Below, piece by piece: positions 33,765 to 42,214 of a stretch of 61,272 bases of DNA. The DNA comes from Thermus sp. 2.9. GTDB taxonomy: Bacteria; Deinococcota; Deinococci; Deinococcales; Thermaceae. How positions within the stretch are numbered: position 1 is the stretch's first letter; each line of letters begins with the position of its first letter. The translations under genes were made by a program, and so were the position numbers. Below the pieces are notes generated by a model. That model was not told the origin of the DNA. It made no database searches and worked only from the letters and a program-made list of their open reading frames with translations. The stretch spans positions 1-61,272 of the forward strand of contig NZ_JTJB01000043.1 in NCBI RefSeq assembly GCF_000794385.1, written 5' to 3'.

Positions 33765-36656
33765 ATGAGATTGGTTGGTCAGCTTGGGGTTTTGGCCCGC
33801 TTCCAGCGGGCCCTTCTAAAGGATTTGGAACCCGTGCAGATTCTTCGCAACCTCCTGGAGGTGGCCACGGAAGAGGGGGTGGAGCGGGCCGCCCTTTTCC
33901 TCTACCACCCCTCCACTCGGGAACTGGTGGGCGAGGTGGCCTCGGGGAGGGGGCGGCACTACACGGTTTCCGCCATCGCCCTACCCCTTTACAGCAAGGG
34001 GCCGGTGCAGGAGGCTTTTTTCGCGGAAGGGCCGCTTAAGAGGGGGGAGGAGTGGCTTTTGCCCGTGGTGGGGGAGGAGGCCCTATTTTGCTGGAGCGAC
34101 CCCGAGGCCCGCTGCCAGGAAAGGCCCCGGGCCACCCGGGAAAGCCGGGCCTTGGTCTGCCCCAGCTGCCCCCGCTTTGGGGCCAAGGGGGTGCTGAGCC
34201 TCGAGGGGGTGCCCCAGGCCCTCCAGCCCACCTTGCCCCTCCTCGCCCAGCTCACCGCCTTGGCCCTGAAAAACGGGGAGCTTTTGGCAAGCCGGAACGC
34301 CGCCTTGGAAAAGCTCTCCCGCCACGTGGAGGCCCTCTCCCACGTGAGCGCCCTGGCCCGGGAGGTGGCCCGCTCCCTGGAGCCGGGGGCCGTGTTGGAA
34401 ACCTTGGCCCGGGCGCTATCCCAGCGCTTTGGCTTTTTCCGGGTTACCGTGGCCTTGGTCAAGGAAGGCCGCCTGGAGGGGCACCTCACCGTGCGGGGTC
34501 AGGAGGTGTTCTGGACGGAGGGCAGGAGCCGGATCCACCTGGCCGTGGACGCCTCCCCGGACCCCATGGCCCGAGCGGTGCGGGAGCGGAGGACCTTGGT
34601 TCTCCCTAAAGACCAGATTCCCGCGGCCGTGGGCCAAGGCGTGGGGGCCAGCGTGGCCTACGTGCCCATCCTGGCCGAGGACGAGCCTTTGGGGGTGGTG
34701 GCGGTGGACCACGGCCCGGGAGGGGGCCCGGTGAGCCCGGAGGAGGTGGGCTACGTGGAGCTTTTGGCTGGGGTGGCCGGGGTGGCCCTGAAAAACGCCA
34801 AGCTTTACCGGGAAAAGACGCAGCTTTCCTTGGCCCTGGCGGCGGAGCGAAGGCGGTTGTCCCAGGTACTAGAAGACCTCCCCGATGGGGTGGTGGTCCT
34901 CTTTGGCGAAAGGGGCTTCGCCAACCCCCGGGCGCAGGAGGCGTTGGGCCTGGGACCGGAGGTGGCGTTGGAGGACCTCCCCGCCGCCTTGGGCCCGGCT
35001 TTAGAGGGGGGCAGGCTGGAGCTTTCCTTAGGCGGGCGGAGCTATAGCGTCCGGGGCCGGGCGGTGGGGGAGATGCGCATCCTGGTGCTCCACGACATCA
35101 GCGAGCGGGTGCGCATGGAGCGGGCCTTGCGGGAACAGGTGGCCTTTACCCAGGCCCTGGTGGACCTGGCCCAAGCCGCCCTAAGGGAGCAGAACCTGAA
35201 GGGCCTGGCCGAGGCCATCGTGCGCCGCCTCCAGTCCCTTTTCGCCGCGGAAGAGGGCGTGCTCGTGGCGGAAGGGGAAGGGGTTCTCTTCGCCACCTGC
35301 CCCCTGCCTCCCTCCCTGCCCCAGCCCAACCTCTTGGAGCGGGCCTTGGCCGAGGAAAGCCCCTTGGGGGTGGAGGAGCTTCGTCCTAGCGAGTGTGCCA
35401 TCGCCGCTACCCTGGGCCTTCACAGCGCCTTGGTGGTGCCCTTTCGCGCCGGGGTTTTCCGGGGCGGGCTCCTCCTCGGCTACCGGCGAAGGCGCCGCTT
35501 CGGGGAGCGCCTCCTCGCCCGCCTCGCCCAGGTGGGGACCCTTTTGGCCTTGGTGTTGGAAAAGGCCCGCTTCCTGGAGCTCCTGGAGGCGGAGGAGGAG
35601 CGGCTTAAGGCGCTCTTGGAGCACTCCCAGGACGTGGTTTACGTCCTGGACGGGGAGGGCGGGGTCCGCTTCGTAAGCGCCAGCGTGCGGGGGGTGTTGG
35701 GCTATGATCCCGAGGGGTATAAGCGGACCCCCCTCAACGCCTTGGACTTCGTCCACCCCGAGGACCGCTCCTTGGCGGAGGGGCTTTTCCGGGAGCTTTT
35801 GGCCCACCCCGGGGAGGTGCGCACGGGGGAGTTCCGCGTCCTTCACGCCGACGGAACGCCCATTCCCATGGAGGCCTGGGGGCGGAACCTCCTCCACGAG
35901 CCCCGGGTGGGGGGGGTGGTGGTGAACCTACGGGACTTGAGGCCCCGCCTCGAGGCCGAACGCCTGAAGGGCGAGTTCATCGCCGCCGTTTCCCACGAGC
36001 TCCGCACCCCCTTGGCCGTGATCATGGGCTTGGCGGAGCTCCTCAAGGAGGAGGGGCTTTCCCCCGGGGCGGAGGAGTCCGTGGATCTTATCCTGGAAAG
36101 CGCCTTCCGCCTCAAGACCATGGTGGACAACCTTTTGGATACGAGCCGCCTCGAGGCGGGCCGCTTTGAGGTGAACCGCCGCCCGGTGGACCTGAGACCC
36201 AAGCTCCTGGAGATCGCCCGGAGCTTCCAAGGGGTGGCCCGGCTTGCTGGGGTTGAGTTCCAGGTGGAAATCCCCGAGCTTCCCGTGGTGGAGGCGGACC
36301 CCGAGCGGGTGGTGCAGGTGGTGGGCAACCTCCTCTCCAACGCCTTCAAGTTCACCCCCCCAGGCGGCCGGGTGCGCCTTTCCGCCAAGGGGGAGGGGGA
36401 GGCCTTAGTCCTAGAGGTGGCGGACACCGGGCCCGGCATCCCGAAGGAGGAGCTTCCCCGGCTCTTCCAGCGCTACGCCCGGGCCAAAAACGCCAGCGCC
36501 CGCGGGGTGGCGGGCACCGGGCTTGGCCTTTACATCTCCCGCCACATCGTGGAGGCCCACGGGGGCCGGATAGAGGTGGAGACGGAGGAGGGCAAGGGAA
36601 GCCTCTTCCGGGTTATCCTACCCCTATATGGCCCGCATCCTGCTGGTGGAGGATGA
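33765..36656 (+). CDS. Soluble multi-GAF/PAS histidine kinase
   Basis: A 963-residue sensor kinase without membrane helices. Domains in order: GAF (about 1-170), GAF (about 175-345), PAS-like (about 350-450), GAF (about 455-610), PAS (about 615-725), HisKA with SHELRTPLAVIMGLAELL (His near 744), and HATPase with NLLSNAFKFTPPGG, DTGPGIPKEE and GTGLGLYISRHIVEAHGG. The first GAF has four cysteines as C109-x7-C117-x14-C132-x2-C135, a possible metal or Fe-S site. It autophosphorylates and should pass phosphate to the receiver protein encoded by the next gene, which overlaps it by 29 bp. ATG 33765 has GGAGGCAG in front. Confidence 0.9.
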   Translation: MRLVGQLGVLARFQRALLKDLEPVQILRNLLEVATEEGVERAALFLYHPSTRELVGEVASGRGRHYTVSAIALPLYSKGPVQEAFFAEGPLKRGEEWLLPVVGEEALFCWSDPEARCQERPRATRESRALVCPSCPRFGAKGVLSLEGVPQALQPTLPLLAQLTALALKNGELLASRNAALEKLSRHVEALSHVSALAREVARSLEPGAVLETLARALSQRFGFFRVTVALVKEGRLEGHLTVRGQEVFWTEGRSRIHLAVDASPDPMARAVRERRTLVLPKDQIPAAVGQGVGASVAYVPILAEDEPLGVVAVDHGPGGGPVSPEEVGYVELLAGVAGVALKNAKLYREKTQLSLALAAERRRLSQVLEDLPDGVVVLFGERGFANPRAQEALGLGPEVALEDLPAALGPALEGGRLELSLGGRSYSVRGRAVGEMRILVLHDISERVRMERALREQVAFTQALVDLAQAALREQNLKGLAEAIVRRLQSLFAAEEGVLVAEGEGVLFATCPLPPSLPQPNLLERALAEESPLGVEELRPSECAIAATLGLHSALVVPFRAGVFRGGLLLGYRRRRRFGERLLARLAQVGTLLALVLEKARFLELLEAEEERLKALLEHSQDVVYVLDGEGGVRFVSASVRGVLGYDPEGYKRTPLNALDFVHPEDRSLAEGLFRELLAHPGEVRTGEFRVLHADGTPIPMEAWGRNLLHEPRVGGVVVNLRDLRPRLEAERLKGEFIAAVSHELRTPLAVIMGLAELLKEEGLSPGAEESVDLILESAFRLKTMVDNLLDTSRLEAGRFEVNRRPVDLRPKLLEIARSFQGVARLAGVEFQVEIPELPVVEADPERVVQVVGNLLSNAFKFTPPGGRVRLSAKGEGEALVLEVADTGPGIPKEELPRLFQRYARAKNASARGVAGTGLGLYISRHIVEAHGGRIEVETEEGKGSLFRVILPLYGPHPAGGG

Positions 36657-36990
36657 ACCCTTGGTGGCCCACACCGTGCGCCGCATCTTGGAGCGGGCCG
36701 GGCATGTGGTGGACTGGGCTCCCTCAGGGAAGCTGGCCTTGGAGCGCCTGGGGGAAGGGGCTTACGGCCTGGTGCTCTGCGACCTGGTGATGCCGGGGGT
36801 CTCCGGCCTCGAGGTCATCCGGGAGGTCAAGCGCCGCGGGGGGCCTCCCGTCCTCGCCTTGTCCGCCAGCGTTTCCGCCAGGAGCCGGGAGGAGGCCTTG
36901 GCGGCGGGGGCCAAGGGCTTCTTGGGCAAGCCCTTTGACGCCCAAACCCTCCTCGCCCAGGTGGCTAAGCTTTTGGAGGAAGGGACGTAG
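36628..36990 (+). CDS. Single-domain response regulator
   Basis: A 120-residue CheY-like receiver with no output domain. Seen: ILLVEDEPLVAHTVRRIL (acidic pocket), phosphoacceptor Asp52 in LCDLVMPGVSG, Ser in ALSAS and the conserved Lys in GKPFDAQTLLAQV. It overlaps the histidine kinase gene by 29 bp and is its probable phosphate acceptor; it must signal by protein contact or hand phosphate on. A TRAP-type binding protein gene follows 32 bp later. Confidence 0.92.
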   Translation: MARILLVEDEPLVAHTVRRILERAGHVVDWAPSGKLALERLGEGAYGLVLCDLVMPGVSGLEVIREVKRRGGPPVLALSASVSARSREEALAAGAKGFLGKPFDAQTLLAQVAKLLEEGT

Positions 36991-37022
36991 TCTGCTATCC
37001 TAAGGGCACCTGAGGAGGCGGT

Positions 37023-38099
37023 ATGGAAAGGAGGAGCTTTCTGAAGAAGATGGGCGTGGGCCTGGCGGCGAGCCTCACCTATTCCGCACACGCCCAGGCC
37101 CAGCCCCAGGTGCGCTGGCGGCTTGTGTCCAGCTACCCCAGGAGCTTGGACACCCTCTTTGGCGGGGCGGAGGACTTGGCCAAGCGGGTTTCGGACCTCA
37201 CGGGGGGCCGGTTCCAGATCCGCGTGTACCAAGCGGGGGAGATCGTCCCCGGGGGGCAGGTGCTGGACGCCGTGCAGCAGGGCACGGTGGAGGCGGGGCA
37301 CACCTACGGCCCCTTCTATGTGGGCAAAAACCCGGCCCTGGCCTTTGACGGGGGGGTGCCCTTTGGCCTCACCTACCGCCAGCACAACGCCTGGATGCTC
37401 TTCGGCGGGGGGTTGGAGCTCCTGCGGGAGGTCTACGCCGATTTCGGCGTCCTCCAGTTCCCCGGCGGGAACACGGGGGCGCAGATGGGGGGCTGGTTCC
37501 GCAAGGAGATCAGGTCCCTCGGTGACCTAAAGGGCCTCCGCATGCGCATCCCCGGCCTCGGCGGGCTCGTGATGGGCCGGCTTGGGGTGGTGCCCCAGAC
37601 CCTGGCCGCCGGGGACATCTACCCCGCCTTGGAGCGGGGCACCATTGACGCCACCGAGTTCTCTGGGCCCTACGACGACGAGAAGCTCGGCTTTTACAAG
37701 GTGGCCCGCTACTACTATTACCCCTCCTTCTGGGAGCCTTCGGCGCAGCTTTCCTTCCTGGTTTCGCAACGGGAGTGGGCCCGGCTCCCTCAGGAGTTCC
37801 AGGAGGCCTTCCAGGTGGCGGCCCAGGAGGTGAACCTCACCATGATGGCCAAGTACGACGCACAAAACCCCAAGGCGCTAAAGCGCCTCCTCGCCGCCGG
37901 GGTGCGCCTGAGGCGCTGGCCCACGGAGGTGATGAAGAAGGCCTTGGAGGAGGCCCGGGCCCTCTACGAGGAGCAGGCGGCCAAGGACGCCACGTACAGG
38001 AAGGTCTACACCGCCTACTGGGCCTTCCGGGAAGAGCAGTACCGCTGGTTTGGCGTGGCCGAGCTCGCCTACGAGACCTTCGCCTTCCCCGCCACCTAG
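37023..38099 (+). CDS. TRAP transporter substrate-binding protein (DctP type)
   Basis: A 358-residue periplasmic binding protein. It starts with a twin-arginine signal (RRSFLKK, hydrophobic stretch, cut near AHAQA). Mature protein: WRLVSSYPRSLDTLFGGAEDL, VLDAVQQGTVEAGHT, GGWFRKEIRSLGDLKGLRMRI with the DctP carboxylate-binding Arg, and GTIDATEFSGPYDDEKLGF. It resembles the lactate/2-oxo-acid subgroup of TRAP binding proteins. The DctQ and DctM membrane subunits are not in the window, so it is an orphan here. Being next to a kinase-receiver pair, it may be part of a sensing circuit or simply regulated by it. It shares a CTAG stop overlap with the convergent fdh gene. Confidence 0.88.
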   Translation: MERRSFLKKMGVGLAASLTYSAHAQAQPQVRWRLVSSYPRSLDTLFGGAEDLAKRVSDLTGGRFQIRVYQAGEIVPGGQVLDAVQQGTVEAGHTYGPFYVGKNPALAFDGGVPFGLTYRQHNAWMLFGGGLELLREVYADFGVLQFPGGNTGAQMGGWFRKEIRSLGDLKGLRMRIPGLGGLVMGRLGVVPQTLAAGDIYPALERGTIDATEFSGPYDDEKLGFYKVARYYYYPSFWEPSAQLSFLVSQREWARLPQEFQEAFQVAAQEVNLTMMAKYDAQNPKALKRLLAAGVRLRRWPTEVMKKALEEARALYEEQAAKDATYRKVYTAYWAFREEQYRWFGVAELAYETFAFPAT

Positions 38100-40135
38100 T
38101 CCACCTTCTCTAGCCGCACGGCGCTCACCTTGTACTCCGGGATGCGGCTGATGGGGTCTAGGGCGTCCAGGGTGAGGCGGTTGGCGGGGGCCTCGGCGAA
38201 GTGGAAGGGGGCGTAGACCACCCCTTCGGGGGTGCGCTCCGTCACCCAGGCCCGGGCGCGGATGCGGCCCCGGCGGCTCACCACGTAAATGGGCTCGCCG
38301 TCTTGGAGGCCGAGCCGTTCGGCGTCCTTGGGGTTCACCTCCACCTTGAGCTCCGGGTAGGCTTCCTGCAGGCGGCTGTTGCGGCTTAGGGTTCCGCCGT
38401 GCCAGTGGAAGAGGACCCGGCCAGTGGAGAGGGTGAAGGGGTAGTCCTCCGAAGGGGGTTCCGCCGGAGGGGTGTAGTCCACGGGGTGGAAGCGGGCCCG
38501 GCCCGTGGGGGTGTTGAAGCGTTCCCGGAAGAGCACCGCCTCCCCGGGGTGGTCCTCCCGGGGGCAGGGCCACCGCACCCCCGCCGCCTCGAGGCGGGCG
38601 TAGGCGATCCCCCCCATGAGCTCGGGGATGGCCCGGCGCACCTCCTCCCAGATGGCCCCGGGGCCGGGGTAGGTGGGCCAGGGGCGCCCCAGGGCCTGAG
38701 CCAGGCGCTGGCCGAGGGCCTGGGTGATCCACCAGTCGGGCCGGGCCTCGCCGGGGGGCTCCAGGAGCTTCCGCACCCGCTGCACCCTGCGGTCGGTGTT
38801 GGTGAAGGTGCCGTCCTTTTCCAGGAAGCTGGCGGCGGGGAAGACCACGTGGGCGAAGGGGGTGGTTTCGTTTTCCAGGATATCTTGGACGATGAGGAAG
38901 GGAAGGGCGGCGAGCTTGGCCTTCAGGTGGTCCTGATAGGGTTCGCTGGTGACGGGGTCTTCCCCGATGAGGTAAATGGCCTCCACCTCCGGAATGGCTT
39001 CAAAGACCTCCGTCATGCGTAGGCCCGGCCTGGGGTTGAGGGGCACGCCCCACAGGGCTTCAAAGCGGGCCCTGGCCCCCTCCTCCGCCACCTTGAGGTA
39101 GCCGGGGTAGACGTCGGGTAAGGCCCCCATGTCCCCGGCCCCTTGCACGTTGTTCTGGCCCCGCAAGGGGTTGAGGCCCGCCCCTTCCTTGCCCACCTTG
39201 CCCGTGAGGAGGGCCAGGTTCACCAGGGCCTGGGCCGTGGCCGTGCCCTTGGTGTGCTGGGTTACCCCCATGGCCCAGTAGGCCCCGGCCCGCTCGGTGG
39301 TGGCGTAGAGCCGAGCGGCCAGGGCGATTTTCTCCCGCTCCACCCCGGTGACGGCCTCCGCCCTTTCCAGGGTGTATTCCTCCAAGGAGGCTCGCCATGC
39401 CTCAAAACCCTCCGTCCGGGCCTCCACGTAGGCCCGGTCCCAAAGGTCCGCCTCCAGGATGTACCGGGCCATGGCGTTCAGGAGGAAAAGGTCGGTGCCG
39501 GGGCGCACCCTAAGCCACAAGGTGGCGGCCTCGGCCATGCCCGTGTACCGGGGGTCCACCACGATCATCCTCGCCCCCTGGCGCACCCGCTTCTTGATCA
39601 TGGCGGCGATGACGGGGTGGGTTTCCGTGGTGTTGGAGCCCACCACCAGGAAGAGGTCGGTTTTCCAGATGTCCTCTATGGGGTTGGTCATGCTGGCCCC
39701 GCCCAGGGAGCGGGAAAGGGCGGCGGTGGAGGAGGAGTGGCAAAGCCGGGAGCAGTGGTCCACGTTGTTGGTGCCCAGGAGGGCTCGGGCTAGCTTCTGG
39801 GCCAGGTACACCTCCTCGTTGGTGGTCTTGGCCGAGGGGAAAACGGCGATGGCCTCGGGGCCTTTTCGCCTTAGCACATCCAGAAGCCTTTCCGCCGCGA
39901 AGTCCAAAGCCTCCTCCCAGGTGGCCCTGCGGAAGGGGGCGTTCAGGCTTTCCCGCACCAGGGGGTGAAGGAGGCGCTTGCCGGAGAAGGGGAAGTCCAG
40001 GCCGAAGCGCCCCTTGACGCAAAGGGCCCCGTGGTTGGGAGGGATGTCCGGGGCCAGGACCCGGACCACCCGGCCTTCTTTTAGCTCGGGCTCCACCTGG
40101 CAACCCACGCCGCAGTAGGGGCACGTGGTGCGCAT
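38096..40135 (-). CDS. Formate dehydrogenase alpha subunit (Mo/W-bis-MGD)
   Basis: A 679-residue molybdopterin oxidoreductase. The N-terminal [4Fe-4S] motif is CPYCGVGC with a fourth Cys39 (C5, C8, C12, C39). The metal ligand is Cys132 followed by His133 in SRLCHSSST, i.e. a Cys rather than selenocysteine form. Further motifs: NPLRGQNNVQGAGDMGALP, FPAASFLEKDGTFTNTDRRVQ and the cofactor-binding C-terminal domain ending in ISRIPEYKVSAVRLEK. It oxidises formate to CO2, or reduces CO2. It starts one base into the stop of the upstream iron-sulfur subunit gene (TGATG). An in-frame extension to 40342 is a shadow. NuoF-like and ferredoxin-like partners precede it. Confidence 0.92.
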   Translation of the reverse strand: MRTTCPYCGVGCQVEPELKEGRVVRVLAPDIPPNHGALCVKGRFGLDFPFSGKRLLHPLVRESLNAPFRRATWEEALDFAAERLLDVLRRKGPEAIAVFPSAKTTNEEVYLAQKLARALLGTNNVDHCSRLCHSSSTAALSRSLGGASMTNPIEDIWKTDLFLVVGSNTTETHPVIAAMIKKRVRQGARMIVVDPRYTGMAEAATLWLRVRPGTDLFLLNAMARYILEADLWDRAYVEARTEGFEAWRASLEEYTLERAEAVTGVEREKIALAARLYATTERAGAYWAMGVTQHTKGTATAQALVNLALLTGKVGKEGAGLNPLRGQNNVQGAGDMGALPDVYPGYLKVAEEGARARFEALWGVPLNPRPGLRMTEVFEAIPEVEAIYLIGEDPVTSEPYQDHLKAKLAALPFLIVQDILENETTPFAHVVFPAASFLEKDGTFTNTDRRVQRVRKLLEPPGEARPDWWITQALGQRLAQALGRPWPTYPGPGAIWEEVRRAIPELMGGIAYARLEAAGVRWPCPREDHPGEAVLFRERFNTPTGRARFHPVDYTPPAEPPSEDYPFTLSTGRVLFHWHGGTLSRNSRLQEAYPELKVEVNPKDAERLGLQDGEPIYVVSRRGRIRARAWVTERTPEGVVYAPFHFAEAPANRLTLDALDPISRIPEYKVSAVRLEKVD

Positions 40136-40737
40136 CACGCCACCTCCAGAGCAAGGGGCCGAAGGGCCCCCGTGGGGCAGACCTGCACGCAGTTGCCGCA
40201 GAAGACGCAAGGGGTTTCCGGCAAGGGGCGGCCCAGGGGGGTGGTGGGGTGGGCCAAGAGGCCCCGGCCCTCGAGGGTGAGGGCGTACACCCCCATGACG
40301 CCATCCCCGCAGGCGTCCACGCACCGGCGGCAGTTCACGCACTTGGCGTAGTCCCGCAGGAAGAAGGGGTTGTCCTCTACGGCTTCCCGCTCCTTCCGCC
40401 CCTCCACCTCGGGCCAGCGGGCGGGCTCGGCCCCATAGCGCTCCAGGAGGGCGAGGAGTTCAGGCGCCTGGGAGAGGTCGGTGGTGAGGGCGAGCCACTC
40501 CAAAAGGGTCTTCCTCAGGCGCCGGAGGGCTTCGGTTTCCGTCTTCACCTCCATCCCCTCCTGGGCCAAGGTGGCGCAGGCGGGTTGCAGGCGCCCATTC
40601 ACCTCCACCAGGCAAATCCGGCAGAGGCCCCGGGTTTCCGTGTGGGGGTGGTGGCAGAGGGTGGGCACCCGGGCCACCTGGAGCAAAAGGGTCCCTTCCT
40701 GGACTTCCACGTCCTTCCCGTCTACCCTAAGCCGCAC
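40135..40737 (-). CDS. Iron-sulfur subunit of formate dehydrogenase
   Basis: A 200-residue ferredoxin-like protein equal to the N-terminal part of NuoG or of long FdhA proteins. A plant-type [2Fe-2S] domain has Cys28, 39, 42 and 54 (GLCRICLVEV). The His/Cys3 segment that follows in NuoG lacks cysteines here, so the N5-like cluster is missing. Two [4Fe-4S] motifs follow: CVNCRRCVDACGDG (near 132) and CVFCGNCVQVCPTGAL (near 176). It should conduct electrons between the molybdenum site and the flavin subunit. The start overlaps the NuoF-like gene by 11 bp. A split of this module from FdhA is less common than the fused form. Confidence 0.88.
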   Translation of the reverse strand: MRLRVDGKDVEVQEGTLLLQVARVPTLCHHPHTETRGLCRICLVEVNGRLQPACATLAQEGMEVKTETEALRRLRKTLLEWLALTTDLSQAPELLALLERYGAEPARWPEVEGRKEREAVEDNPFFLRDYAKCVNCRRCVDACGDGVMGVYALTLEGRGLLAHPTTPLGRPLPETPCVFCGNCVQVCPTGALRPLALEVA

Positions 40738-42199
40738 CTTCCACCTCCAGGAGGCTCTGGTAGGCCCAGTAGGCGGACTGGCCCAAGCCGCAGAGGCTTC
40801 CCCTTAGGGTTTCCGCCAAATCCCGCACCAGAGCCCGGTTCCGCTCCCGCCGCTTCACCAGCTCCACCTGCACCGCCGTTCCCAAGGGGCAGGGGAAGCA
40901 CTTCCCGCAGGACTCCTCCTTCAGGAAGTGGACGAGGCCCAGGAGCACCTCCCACAGGTCCACCCCGCCCCCGAAGGCCACCAAGGCCCCCGCTCCCAGG
41001 GGAAGCCTTTCCTTGAAGCGCAAGGGAAAGGCGAAATCCCGGGTGAAGACCCCCGCCGCTCCCCCCAGGAGCACCGCCTGGAGTTCCTCAGGCTCCCCCC
41101 CGGCCCGGCGCAAGGCCTCGCCCAGCGGGGTGCCCAGGGGGAGTTCGTAAAGGCCCGGGCGGGCCACGTCCCCGCTGATGGAAAAGAGCTTGGGCTCCCG
41201 CGCGCGCCAGGCCCCGGGCCCTTCTTGCAGGAGGAGGGGCAGGTTGGCCAGGGTTTCCACGTTCTGCACCAGGGTGGGCCTTCCCCAAAGGCCCTGCTCC
41301 ACGGGGAAGGGGGGCTTGAGCCTGGGCTCGGCCCGCTTGCCCTCCATGGACTCCAAAAGGGCGGTTTCCTCGCCGCAGATGTAAAGCCCGCCGCTTCGGA
41401 AGACCTCCGTGGGCACGGGGAGGAGGCCGGCTTCCTCCAGTTCGCGGGTGGCGCTTAGAAGGCCCGTTTGCGCCGCTTCAAACTCCTCCCGCACGTAGAG
41501 GTAGACCTTTTGCGCCCCCACGGCCAAGGCAGCGAGGAGGGCCCCTTCCAGGACCAAGAAGGGGTGGTGTTCCAGGAGGAAGCGGTCTTTGAAGTTGCCG
41601 GGCTCGGACTCGTCGGCGTTCACCACCAGGTACTTGGGCGAGGCCCCTTTAGCCACGGCCCGCATCTTCACGTGGGCGGGGAAGGCGGCCCCGCCCCGGC
41701 CCAGGAGCCCGGCCTCCTCCACCGCCCGGATGACCCCATCCGGGCTCCCTTGCCCTTGCCGTAAGGCGGAAAGGGCCTTGAGCCCGCCCAAGGCGCGGTA
41801 CTGGGCCAGGCTCAGGATGGGCTCCGGGGGGATGAGACGGCTTCCGTGGCCTATGGCGAAGGGTAGGCGGAAGTCCCTAAAGGGCACCAGGCCTCCCGCC
41901 CATTCCACGAAGCGGCCCTCGGGGGTGAAGCGCACGTGGATGGGGGAGAAGGCCTCGAGGCCCAAAGGGGGGTAGGTCCCGTCCGCCGCTTCCCGCAGCC
42001 GGGCGAAGCCCCGGGACCGGGCCACGGGGTCGTCCACCAGGAGGCGGCCTTGGGGTAGGCCGCGGTAGCGGGGGTAGTAGCGCACCACCCCCCAAGCCTG
42101 GGCCAGGGGCACCCCGGCGAGGCGCGCCGCCTCGGCCACCTTTTCCTCGGTGAGGGGCATGCGGGCGTCCAGGAGGGGGAGGAGGCTCGGGTTTTCCAT
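40727..42199 (-). CDS. NADH-binding (NuoF/FdsB-like) subunit of formate dehydrogenase
   Basis: A 490-residue flavoprotein that reduces NAD. Residues 1-110 resemble the helical part of NuoE (LTEEKVAEAARLAGVPLAQAW) but without its [2Fe-2S] cysteines; 140-430 are the NuoF FMN/NADH domain (GLLGRGGAAFPAHVKM, VVNADESEPGNFKDR, FRSGGLYICGEETALLESM); the C-terminus has the [4Fe-4S] motif ESCGKCFPCPLGTA with a last Cys in LCGLGQ. With the next two genes it makes an NAD-linked formate dehydrogenase. First gene of the operon; TAAGCT (42206-42211) lies 6 bases before its ATG. Confidence 0.9.
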   Translation of the reverse strand: MENPSLLPLLDARMPLTEEKVAEAARLAGVPLAQAWGVVRYYPRYRGLPQGRLLVDDPVARSRGFARLREAADGTYPPLGLEAFSPIHVRFTPEGRFVEWAGGLVPFRDFRLPFAIGHGSRLIPPEPILSLAQYRALGGLKALSALRQGQGSPDGVIRAVEEAGLLGRGGAAFPAHVKMRAVAKGASPKYLVVNADESEPGNFKDRFLLEHHPFLVLEGALLAALAVGAQKVYLYVREEFEAAQTGLLSATRELEEAGLLPVPTEVFRSGGLYICGEETALLESMEGKRAEPRLKPPFPVEQGLWGRPTLVQNVETLANLPLLLQEGPGAWRAREPKLFSISGDVARPGLYELPLGTPLGEALRRAGGEPEELQAVLLGGAAGVFTRDFAFPLRFKERLPLGAGALVAFGGGVDLWEVLLGLVHFLKEESCGKCFPCPLGTAVQVELVKRRERNRALVRDLAETLRGSLCGLGQSAYWAYQSLLEVEGAA

Positions 42200-42205
42200 G
42201 GCTTA

Positions 42206-42211
42206 AGCTTA
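42206..42211 (-). promoter_or_regulatory. Leaderless -10 box of the formate dehydrogenase operon
   Basis: TAAGCT on the minus strand with a 6-base gap to the ATG. The galK stop lies just upstream, so the operon can be transcribed from here as well as by read-through. Confidence 0.5.
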
Positions 42212-42214
42212 CGC

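Noticed and set aside
40136-40342. N-terminal extension of the formate dehydrogenase alpha subunit
   Set aside because: It lies inside the iron-sulfur subunit gene in another frame and is Pro/Arg-rich; the cluster motif begins right after ATG 40135.
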